Assembly (NCBI GenBank): GCA_041392785.1
Contig: JAWKLK010000009.1
Coordinates: 124,001 to 188,000 of the forward strand
Reading direction: 5' to 3'
DNA from: OLB9 sp041392785
GTDB taxonomy: Bacteria > Bacteroidota > Bacteroidia > Chitinophagales > Saprospiraceae
DNA: 64,000 nt
How positions within the stretch are numbered: position 1 is the first letter of the stretch; each line of letters starts with the position of its first letter. Positions 56,935-64,000 of this stretch are shown piece by piece. The translations under genes were made by a program, and so were the position numbers. The notes under the pieces are model-generated. The model was not told the origin of the DNA, did not search any database, and worked only from the letters and a program-made list of their open reading frames with translations.

Positions 56935-56942
56935 TACTTTTG
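56935..56942 (+). promoter_or_regulatory. -7 element for feoAB
   Basis: TACTTTTG matches TAnnTTTG, 43 bases before the feoA GTG. No clear -33 TTTG at 19-21 bases was found. Confidence 0.45.
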
Positions 56943-56985
56943 CAATTTATATTGAGTCTAAATAACACACTCAAATTATAAACTT

Positions 56986-57210
56986 GTGAAGACATTGAAT
57001 GATCTCCGACCGGGAGAAGAGGCATTTATCCAAGAAATAGATCTAAATATTTTTGCTTGTAAATTTTTAAGTTTTGGATTGATGCCGCGCACCAAAGTAC
57101 ATATGGTACGGTTATCGCCTTTGGGTGATGCGTATTATATAAAACTGGGAGCTTTGCACTTGGCTATAAGAAAATCTGAAGCATCTTCCATTAAAATAGT
57201 GGATGTATGA
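56986..57210 (+). CDS. feoA: Ferrous iron transport protein A (FeoA)
   Basis: A 74-residue SH3-like protein with a GTG start (TLNDLRPGEEAFIQEI, LSFGLMPRTKVHMVRLSPLG, LHLAIRKSEASSIKI), the FeoA pattern LxxLGxxPG-like then RxxxA. It interacts with FeoB in the cytoplasm. Its stop overlaps the feoB start as ATGA. Confidence 0.9.
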   Translation: MKTLNDLRPGEEAFIQEIDLNIFACKFLSFGLMPRTKVHMVRLSPLGDAYYIKLGALHLAIRKSEASSIKIVDV

Positions 57211-59324
57211 AAGCCTTTGAAACTCTACCAAGAATTGCGCTCGTCGGCAATCCCAATTCCGGAAAATCTTCTTTGTTCAACCTACTTACTGGGCTTCGAC
57301 AGAATGTAGCTAATTTGCCTGGTGTCACCGTTGATGTGAAAAAAGGTACAGCAATTTGGGATGATAAAAAATATCAAATCATTGACCTTCCAGGTATGTA
57401 TTCTGTTTTTCCCAACTCGGCAGATGAAAGGATTCCAATAGATATTCTTACTAACCCTAACCATCATCTTCATCCCGATTTAGTAGTGTACGTGATAGAC
57501 AGTACTCAGATTGAAAGGCATTTATTACTTGCAACTCAAATTATCGATATGGGTTTCAAAGCTATTATTGCTTTAAATATGATTGATTTGGCTGATGATC
57601 GCGGAATGTTCATTGATACACAAGCGATCGAGCATTATTTACATTGCCCGGTGATAAAGATATCATCCAGAGAACTCCAAGGCATAGACCAATTGAAATC
57701 AACAATTGATAGAAGGATAGAAACCGAATACAGTGTCATTCAAAAATCGATTTATACATTAACAGAAATTGAAAAATGCGTTGCAAATAAATTGGATTCG
57801 GAACAAAATAATTCAATCTATTTTAAAAAAATTTTAGCGCATCATTATAAGTGGCTATCATTCATTCGAGAAGACGAAAAAAAAGAAATAGAAAAAGTAA
57901 ACCTACAATGCGGATTTAATGATATCCAATTGCAAGTACATGAGACCATGGAAAGATATAATGCTTTCCTTCCTATTGTAAAATCAGCAGTAAAGTACAA
58001 AAAAGACCCATCTCAGAGTATCACCGATACCATAGATAAAGTCATTACTCACAGGATACTAGGTCCAATCATTTTTTTTAGTATAATGTTATTGGTATTT
58101 CAGGCTGTTTATGCTTGGGCTTCCGTACCTATGGATTTAATTGAAAGTGGTTTCGCTTTGTTTGGTGATACACTCACGAAATATTTGCCTACCAATTGGA
58201 TATCAGACTTACTGGTCAATGGTGTTTTGGCAGGATTGAGTGGTGTACTGGTATTTATCCCACAAATAGCCATCCTTTTCCTACTCATTGCGATCCTCGA
58301 AGAGTCTGGATATATGAGTAGAGTTGTATTTATGTTTGATGGCATAATGCAAAAATTTGGAATGAATGGTCGCAGCATCATATCACTTATTTCAAGTGGT
58401 GCCTGCGCGATTCCTGCTATTATGGCAACCAGGACTATTAATAACCCTAAAGAAAGGCTCATTACTATCTTGGCTAGTCCACTGATAAGTTGTTCGGCCC
58501 GGCTCCCAGTGTATGCAGTCTTGGTGGGTTTTGTTGTGCCAAATAGCATAAATTATGGCCCCTTTAATGCTCAAGGACTTGTCTTTTCAGGATTATATTT
58601 TCTTGGCATTTTGGGTGCGCTCTTTTTTGCTTTTGTATTAAAATTATTTATCAAAACTGAAGGCCAGTCCTATCTCATGATGGAACTGCCAGAATATAAA
58701 AAACCTTTATTTAAGAATATTTACACTGATGTCTTCGAAAAAGTAAAGTCGTTTTTGATTGGAGCAGGAAAAATTATTATGATCATTTCTATGGTACTTT
58801 GGGTAGGTGCTAGTTTCGGGCCTAGTAAAGGGATGGAAAACGCTAGAATAAATGCACAAAAATTATCAACTCTACATCAATATTCCGTAAAACAATCTCA
58901 ACAATTGGAAAAATCAATGCTGATTGAAGCCTCCTATATTGGGGTCATTGGAAAGTGGATTGAACCTGCGATCAAACCTTTGGGGTATGATTGGAAAATC
59001 GGTATAGCATTATTAACATCTTTTGCGGCGAGAGAAGTGTTTGTTGGAACTATGGCGACGCTCTATAGCCTTGACTCAGGCACATCTGAACAAACTTTAA
59101 GGCAAAAAATGAACTCTGAACTCAAACCAAATGGTGAGAAGCGATACGACCCAGCCACATCTTTATCATTACTAATATTTTATGTATTCGCCCTACAATG
59201 TATGAGTACATTAGCAATAGTTCGTAAAGAAACAGGTACATGGAAGTGGCCAATCTTTCAGTTTTTTGCAATGGGTGCAATGGCGTATTTTGGCGCTTTA
59301 ATGGTATATCAACTCATGTCATAA
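57207..59324 (+). CDS. feoB: Ferrous iron transporter FeoB
   Basis: A 705-residue inner-membrane Fe(II) transporter. The N-terminal G domain has G1 GNPNSGKSS, the G2-region NLPGVTVDVKKG, G3 DLPGMYS and G4 ALNMIDLADD. The membrane part has two Gate domains (FLLIAILEESGYMSRVVFMF, GACAIPAIMATRTINNPKER, SAREVFVGT-like FAAREVFVGTMATLYSL). The length is normal for Bacteroidota. It is co-transcribed with feoA and possibly iron-regulated through the palindrome upstream. Confidence 0.97.
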   Translation: MKAFETLPRIALVGNPNSGKSSLFNLLTGLRQNVANLPGVTVDVKKGTAIWDDKKYQIIDLPGMYSVFPNSADERIPIDILTNPNHHLHPDLVVYVIDSTQIERHLLLATQIIDMGFKAIIALNMIDLADDRGMFIDTQAIEHYLHCPVIKISSRELQGIDQLKSTIDRRIETEYSVIQKSIYTLTEIEKCVANKLDSEQNNSIYFKKILAHHYKWLSFIREDEKKEIEKVNLQCGFNDIQLQVHETMERYNAFLPIVKSAVKYKKDPSQSITDTIDKVITHRILGPIIFFSIMLLVFQAVYAWASVPMDLIESGFALFGDTLTKYLPTNWISDLLVNGVLAGLSGVLVFIPQIAILFLLIAILEESGYMSRVVFMFDGIMQKFGMNGRSIISLISSGACAIPAIMATRTINNPKERLITILASPLISCSARLPVYAVLVGFVVPNSINYGPFNAQGLVFSGLYFLGILGALFFAFVLKLFIKTEGQSYLMMELPEYKKPLFKNIYTDVFEKVKSFLIGAGKIIMIISMVLWVGASFGPSKGMENARINAQKLSTLHQYSVKQSQQLEKSMLIEASYIGVIGKWIEPAIKPLGYDWKIGIALLTSFAAREVFVGTMATLYSLDSGTSEQTLRQKMNSELKPNGEKRYDPATSLSLLIFYVFALQCMSTLAIVRKETGTWKWPIFQFFAMGAMAYFGALMVYQLMS

Positions 59325-59620
59325 AGCGATTATTCACAGTATCTATATGCATTTTTTCATCATCAATATAGCAATTTGATGGCACTTGGATGAAAATCAC
59401 GATTATTTTCCTGACTTGTACCTTTTAGTGCTGTGGAAATAATTTAGTAACCAATTTGTACATTTTTTGAAGCATTCATTGACCTTTGGTGATGGTCGCT
59501 TGATCTCTGATTATCCAATTACATCAAACCGGCAAGGATTGTACTTTTTTACAGCAGCAAAAGAAATAAATAAAAATGCGGATGAAAACCATCTTCCGAT
59601 AAATGTACTTTTAAAATTAA
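59325..59620. other. Intergenic region, nothing recognised
   Basis: Some 296 bases between feoB and the rrf2-type promoter. No gene, terminator with a T run, or repeat was recognised. Confidence 0.4.
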
Positions 59621-59661
59621 TTCGGATATTTTTGTCCGATTAAATTTTTAGTATATCTTTG
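59621..59661 (+). promoter_or_regulatory. Promoter and candidate Rrf2 operator
   Basis: TTTG (59631-59634) and TATCTTTG (59654-59661) are 19 bases apart, a full match to the Bacteroidota promoter. TTCGGATATTTTTGTCCGA (59621-59639) is an imperfect palindrome covering the -33 element. A related ATCGGATAGATTTATCC lies at about 60130 in front of the globin start, so both genes may be targets. Confidence 0.65.
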
Positions 59662-59680
59662 TACTAAAATAAAACGATTC

Positions 59681-60115
59681 ATGTTTTCAAAAGCATGCGA
59701 ATATGGCATCAGAGCGATAATTTATATCTCTCAAAAATCTCAGGATGGTCATCGAGTCAATCTCAAATCGGTGGCAAAAGCTATTGACTCCCCCGAAGCT
59801 TTCACTGCAAAAGTCTTACAATCTTTGGCAAATAATAATATCATATCATCGTCTAAAGGCTCATCAGGTGGTTATGACATTCCTGAAAATAGACAATCAA
59901 ATATCACCCTATTTGATGTTGTGAATGCGATTGATGGAGACACTATTTATGATAAATGCGGACTAGGTTTACAACAATGTAACCCACAAAAACCCTGTCC
60001 AATGCACTATAAATTTATTGCAATCAGGGATAATTTAAAACAAATGTCACAGCAAACGACGATTCATGATTTGACCAAAGAGTTGCTCCAAGGGACAACA
60101 TGTTTAAAAAGATAA
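59681..60115 (+). CDS. Rrf2-family regulator with three cysteines
   Basis: A 144-residue winged-helix regulator: MFSKACEYGIRAIIYISQKS, the HTH around VNLKSVAKAIDSPEAFTAKV, and GSSGGYDI for the wing. Cys93, Cys100 and Cys106 (KCGLGLQQCNPQKPC) form the Fe-S ligand cluster seen in NsrR and IscR relatives. It probably senses NO, redox state or cluster supply. It lies directly before a truncated haemoglobin gene, which favours an NO-type response (inference). The promoter upstream holds a palindrome suited to autoregulation. Confidence 0.92.
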   Translation: MFSKACEYGIRAIIYISQKSQDGHRVNLKSVAKAIDSPEAFTAKVLQSLANNNIISSSKGSSGGYDIPENRQSNITLFDVVNAIDGDTIYDKCGLGLQQCNPQKPCPMHYKFIAIRDNLKQMSQQTTIHDLTKELLQGTTCLKR

Positions 60116-60156
60116 AAATTTTAACTTTAAATCGGATAGATTTATCCACATTATAT

Positions 60157-60555
60157 ATGACAGTCAAAGAAGATATAAAAACAATCGAGGACATAAGACT
60201 TATGGTTGACCAGTTTTATATGTTGATTCGAACTGATGAATTACTTGGTCCAATTTTCAATGGAGTAATAGAAGACAGATGGCCTCAACATCTTGAAAAA
60301 ATGTATATATTTTGGCAAACGGTGCTATTGGGACAACATACATATGTAGGCAGTCCATTTGGACCACATGCCAATATGCCGATACAAAAAATCCACTTTG
60401 ATCGATGGAAGATGTTATTTTTCAAAACGGTAGACACCCATTTTTCAGGGTCAAAATCTGATGAAGCAAAATGGAGGGCTGAAAAAATGGCAGAAATGTT
60501 TTTAATGAAAATAAACTTCTACCAAAAAACAGATACAAAGCAAATTCTTGAATGA
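60157..60555 (+). CDS. Group III truncated haemoglobin
   Basis: About 132 residues from the ATG at 60157 (MTVKEDIKTIEDIRLMVDQF); an earlier ATG at 60100 overlaps the rrf2 gene and adds an atypical extension. Motifs include FYMLIRTDELLGPIFN, HLEKMYIFWQTVLLG, the proximal His region GPHANMPIQKIHFDRWKMLF and the terminal helix KAEMF-like RAEKMAEMFLMKI. These are signs of the TrHbIII class, including the conserved Trp. A role in NO or oxygen chemistry is likely. Confidence 0.9.
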   Translation: MTVKEDIKTIEDIRLMVDQFYMLIRTDELLGPIFNGVIEDRWPQHLEKMYIFWQTVLLGQHTYVGSPFGPHANMPIQKIHFDRWKMLFFKTVDTHFSGSKSDEAKWRAEKMAEMFLMKINFYQKTDTKQILE

Positions 60556-60659
60556 AAGTAGGTTTTAGAAGGAACAGTACGTAAAAGAATTTAAAAAAAT
60601 TGAAAATAGTATGTGCAGTTGGTTACAAACAAATAAGTCGCATTTTGACTAAAAAAATG

Positions 60660-60667
60660 TAACTTTG
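60660..60667 (+). promoter_or_regulatory. -7 element for the endonuclease/phosphatase gene
   Basis: TAACTTTG matches TAnnTTTG, 20 bases before the ATG at 60688. The -33 side is not clear. Confidence 0.4.
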
Positions 60668-60687
60668 CGCAACAATATATCTAGCTA

Positions 60688-61743
60688 ATGATTCGCAATT
60701 TTGTTACTGTCATCTGTACAGTTTTGATGGTATTTTCTACCATTCAATTGAACGCTCAAGGTAAAGATCAAAAACACAAAGTGATTGTAGGCGGATTCTA
60801 CAATCTTGAGAATCTATTTGACACAGAAGATGACACGCTGATACTAGACGAAGAGTTTTTACCGACAGGAACTCGTGCTTGGACAGAGGATCTTTACAAA
60901 GAAAAACTTGCCAATATGGCGTATACGATAGGACAAATCGGAATATCTGATGTAAGTGCAGGGCTGTCATTTCTTGGTGTTTCAGAGGTAGAAAACAGAA
61001 AAGTGCTTGAAGATCTAGTACAGCAGTCCTTTATAGCAAACAGAAATTACCAGATCATTCATTACGACTCACCAGACAGAAGAGGAGTAGATGTAGCATT
61101 CTTATATAACCCATCCCATTTTCATCCTATCTCGTCAAAAGCTTATCCATTAATTCTATTCGATGGTGATGAGAGACGTTACACACGTGATATCCTATAT
61201 GTCAAAGGTACAATAGAAACTGACACTTTTCACATACTTGTAAATCACTGGTCATCAAGAGGTGGTGGAGAAGCTAAAACGGCGCCCGCAAGGAATAAAG
61301 GTGCTGCCTTGTGCAGAACAGTGATTGATTCACTGCGCTCTATTAATCCTAAAGTAAAATGTATTGTCATGGGTGACCTGAATGATGATCCGACCAATGA
61401 TAGCCTTAAGAAACACTTACGGGCAGTTTCCAATATTAAAGACGTTAAAAAAACTGGTATGTTTAATCCATTTGAGGATATGTATAGAAGAGGTATGGGA
61501 TCCAATGCTTATAGAGATGCATGGAGTTTATTTGACCAAATCATCATATCTGAAGGATTAGCTTTAAAGGATAATGATGGCTATTACTATTATAAAGCAA
61601 ATATTTTCAACAAAAATTATCTTATTCAGAAAAAAGGAAAATACAAAGGCTACCCTATGCGTACATTTGATGGAGATACGTATCAAGGTGGCTATAGTGA
61701 CCACTTCCCCACTTATATATACTTTGTAAAAAAAATAGATTGA
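60688..61743 (+). CDS. Secreted endonuclease/exonuclease/phosphatase-family protein
   Basis: A 351-residue protein with a signal peptide (MIRNFVTVICTVLMVFSTIQ) and the EEP fold. Motifs in order are GGFYNLENLFDT (metal Asn), LGVSEVENRKVLEDL (metal Glu), RRGVDVAFLYN, LVNHWSSRGGGE (catalytic His), KCIVMGDLNDDP (Asp and Asn), and the final GGYSDHFPTYIYF (Asp-His). It probably hydrolyses phosphodiesters (DNA, RNA or a lipid head group) outside the cytoplasm. There is no T9SS domain. Confidence 0.92.
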   Translation: MIRNFVTVICTVLMVFSTIQLNAQGKDQKHKVIVGGFYNLENLFDTEDDTLILDEEFLPTGTRAWTEDLYKEKLANMAYTIGQIGISDVSAGLSFLGVSEVENRKVLEDLVQQSFIANRNYQIIHYDSPDRRGVDVAFLYNPSHFHPISSKAYPLILFDGDERRYTRDILYVKGTIETDTFHILVNHWSSRGGGEAKTAPARNKGAALCRTVIDSLRSINPKVKCIVMGDLNDDPTNDSLKKHLRAVSNIKDVKKTGMFNPFEDMYRRGMGSNAYRDAWSLFDQIIISEGLALKDNDGYYYYKANIFNKNYLIQKKGKYKGYPMRTFDGDTYQGGYSDHFPTYIYFVKKID

Positions 61744-61754
61744 TTTCAGAATAA

Positions 61755-61775
61755 GAATGGGATTCAAACCCATTC
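61755..61775. terminator. Hairpin between convergent genes
   Basis: GAATGGG, ATTCAAA, CCCATTC, extendable outward by CAGA/TCTG pairs. It has no T run, so its strength as a terminator is uncertain. It lies between the stops of the EEP and pckA genes. Confidence 0.5.
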
Positions 61776-61816
61776 CTACTCTGAACGTACATCTCTACTA
61801 AAGTGGTACAAAACTG

Positions 61817-63397
61817 CTATTTTGGCCCCGCTTCTTTGATTTCTTTATTAACACCAGCTTCATATTTCTTGAAGTTGTTCTTGAAGAGATCAGCCAACTT
61901 TCTCAATGTATTGTCATAGCCATTCTTATCAACCCAAGTATTTTTTGGTACCAAGATTTCAGAAGGCACATCAGGACATGATGTAGGTACACTGAAGTTA
62001 AACACTGGTTCATTGACCCATTCTACATTTTCAAAGTCATTATTGTGTATAGCATCTATAATCGCCCTGGTGAATTTCAATTTCATACGAGCTCCAATAC
62101 CATAAGGTCCACCAGACCAACCAGTATTGACCAGCCAAGCTTTTGCCCCATGCTTTTTGATTTTTTCTGCTAAGAGTTCAGCATATTTATTGGGATGCCA
62201 AGGCATAAATGCAGCTCCAAAACACGCAGAAAACGTTGCTGACGGTTCTGTAACTCCCATCTCTGTACCTGCAACTTTGGCAGTATAGCCAGAAATAAAA
62301 TGGTAAGAAGCCTGCTCAGGTGTCAATGCACTAACTGGAGGTAACACACCATAAGCATCACAAGTAAGGAAAATAATATTTTTTGGATTTCCGGCGATAC
62401 ATGGTATCAAAGCATTGTCTATATATTCTATTGGATATGACGCTCTAGTATTCTCAGTAAATGAAATATCATCATAGTCTACTTTTCGTTTGATTGGATC
62501 ATAAGCCACGTTTTCCAATACCGTACCGAATTTTATCGCATTAAAAATTTCAGGTTCTTTTTCTTGAGACAGATTGATAGCTTTGGCATAACAACCGCCT
62601 TCAATATTGAACACCCCTTCATCTGTCCAGCAGTGCTCATCATCTCCGATAAGGTTTCTACGTGGGTCAGCGCTTAATGTCGTTTTTCCTGTGCCAGATA
62701 GACCGAAGAAAATAGAAACATCTCCTTTATCACCAACATTGGCAGAGCAATGCATAGGCATGACACCCTTTAATGGCATAAGGTAATTCATAACGGTAAA
62801 AATACCTTTTTTCATCTCTCCTGCATACTCAGTTCCAAGTATAACGATTTCCCGTTTCTCGAAATCAAGATCTACAGAAGTCTTAGATGTCATTTCTTTC
62901 GTATATTTATTAGCCGGAAAAGCACCAGAATTCAGAATAATATAATCTGGTTCGCCAAATGATTTGAGCTCTTCTTCTGTTGGTCTTATCAACATATTAT
63001 TCATAAACAATGCATGATAAGCTCTGCTACAAATCACTCGTACTTTCAGCCTGAATTTTGGATCCCAGCCTGCAAAACCATCAAAAACATAGATGATATC
63101 TCTGCTATCTAAGTAATCCATAGCACGCACCTTATTGATCATAAAAGTGTGATTATCGAGAGGTATGTTCACTGAGCCCCAATCAATATTTTTCTCTGAA
63201 TCAGGGTGTTTAACAATTCTTCTGTCTTTTGGGCTTCTACCTGTTTTTTCGCCAGAATATACAAGTAGTGCACCTTTGTCTGATATCGCACTACCCTTTT
63301 CATTTTGTAGCGCCATTTCATAGAGTTTAGGCACACTCAAGTTTCTATAAATGGTAGGTTTTGTGATACCTAATTTCTCAAGATTAAAAGGTTTCAT
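61817..63397 (-). CDS. pckA: Phosphoenolpyruvate carboxykinase (ATP)
   Basis: A 526-residue gluconeogenic enzyme (oxaloacetate + ATP to PEP + CO2 + ADP). Motifs: YSGEKTGRSPKDRRIV, the metal-binding GTEYAGEMKKGIF and MHCSANVG, the P-loop FFGLSGTGKTTLSADP, the second metal motif IGDDEHCWTD, and NTGWSGGPYGIGARM near the C-terminus. The length is standard for the ATP-dependent class. The ADP-binding arginine region (ENTRASYPIEYI) is present. Confidence 0.98.
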   Translation of the reverse strand: MKPFNLEKLGITKPTIYRNLSVPKLYEMALQNEKGSAISDKGALLVYSGEKTGRSPKDRRIVKHPDSEKNIDWGSVNIPLDNHTFMINKVRAMDYLDSRDIIYVFDGFAGWDPKFRLKVRVICSRAYHALFMNNMLIRPTEEELKSFGEPDYIILNSGAFPANKYTKEMTSKTSVDLDFEKREIVILGTEYAGEMKKGIFTVMNYLMPLKGVMPMHCSANVGDKGDVSIFFGLSGTGKTTLSADPRRNLIGDDEHCWTDEGVFNIEGGCYAKAINLSQEKEPEIFNAIKFGTVLENVAYDPIKRKVDYDDISFTENTRASYPIEYIDNALIPCIAGNPKNIIFLTCDAYGVLPPVSALTPEQASYHFISGYTAKVAGTEMGVTEPSATFSACFGAAFMPWHPNKYAELLAEKIKKHGAKAWLVNTGWSGGPYGIGARMKLKFTRAIIDAIHNNDFENVEWVNEPVFNFSVPTSCPDVPSEILVPKNTWVDKNGYDNTLRKLADLFKNNFKKYEAGVNKEIKEAGPK

Positions 63398-64000
63398 ATA
63401 GAAAATGTTTTGATGTTCAAAATAAAGGTAATATCCTTATTAATTTGCAAAAATACATAGAAAATAAAAAGATTTCTGTGATATTAATCATTAAAAGTAA
63501 CAATTTTTTTCAGGAAAGATGTCTTGTAAATTCCAAATGACTGTCAAATCAAACCCTATTTAGGGCCTGCTGAAAAAGTCAGAATCATTCAATTTAAAGA
63601 CAGTTATTGGCCTTGGATATGGTTCAAAAAACAAGCGATAGAGAATGGAGAGTCAAAAGTACGTCTATCGCCAAGTAAGAATAATATAAATTAACTATTG
63701 ATAATCAAGGCGATAGAAAAAGCATTTTGACTGCATCGAAATCATTAAATTTATCCATATAAAACTGTTAATCAATAATATATATTACTCCAAGTAAGCC
63801 TTATTTATACATTGGACAAAATACTTGATTTGTGTGGAAACCATCAGTATTAATATCAAATAATGATATTTCAATCCTTCATAATTAAAATGTTGTTAGC
63901 TCTCTTGTAAATAACTGGCTATATGATTCAAGCAAAAAATGATAATAAATATCATTATTCCTGGAAAAACAACCATCCACCAAGCCTGTAAGTCCCTGCC
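63398..64000. other. Intergenic right edge, possible IS end
   Basis: Some 603 AT-rich bases with no convincing gene. At 63563 GGGCCTGCTGAAAAAGTC resembles the terminal repeat of several insertion sequences, but the expected inverse is not seen within the window. Confidence 0.3.

Noticed and set aside
1..64000. tRNA or rRNA genes
   Set aside because: No cloverleaf with GTTCRA-type T loops and no rRNA core sequence was recognised by reading; a covariance search was not possible here.

Overview
The window is about 64 kb of AT-rich chromosome from a Bacteroidota bacterium, probably of the Saprospiria/Sphingobacteriia type. The evidence is several proteins ending in type IX secretion (T9SS) sorting domains, a PorP/SprF plus OmpA pair behind a gliding-motility-type (CHU_C) giant protein, TAnnTTTG-type promoter elements, and housekeeping genes (miaB, katG, anmK, pckA, feoAB) of Bacteroidota type. 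No rRNA, tRNA or CRISPR array was recognised.

Left part (1-33.9 kb). It opens with a giant secreted repeat protein cut by the window edge, then a small helical protein, a DUF3667 membrane protein, a sigma-54 activator and miaB. A T9SS-linked operon follows, encoding a giant HYR/PKD-like adhesin with a type B sorting domain, PorP/SprF and an OmpA/PD40 protein. Next come several T9SS type A cargo proteins, broken genes (a deoB fragment, a RelE-like toxin relic, a chimeric nuclease fragment), katG, a DinB protein, a glycosyltransferase and anmK. Three large secreted genes here are each interrupted by a one-base slip in or beside a short A/T run. That points to assembly error or recent decay, and each is best read as one gene.

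Accessory island (34-52.4 kb). All toxin and immunity genes read leftward. The island is a chain of orphan polymorphic-toxin C-terminal tips, each followed by one or two probable immunity genes, and in three cases by all or the start of a T9SS-type secreted gene (two of them full FG-GAP proteins). Four of the five tips abut REP-associated Y1 transposase units (REPtrons) or their remnants, and their reading frames run straight through the REP palindrome. One pair is recognisable as PoNe DNase toxin/PoNi immunity. An IS256 element has inserted into a DUF6630-like immunity gene with an 8-bp target duplication; removing it restores a 153-codon frame. An IS1595 element sits between another tip and an immunity-gene remnant. 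No full-length toxin carrying delivery domains is present, so this looks like a silent or recombinational store of toxin tips and immunity genes.

Right part (52.4-64 kb) is ordinary chromosome: a TlpA-like thioredoxin, TRAP transporter membrane subunits without a binding protein, a CAP-domain protein, Nfu, feoAB with a perfect palindrome upstream, an Rrf2 regulator with a well-formed promoter/operator and a truncated haemoglobin (likely NO or redox response), a secreted endonuclease/phosphatase and ATP-dependent PEP carboxykinase.
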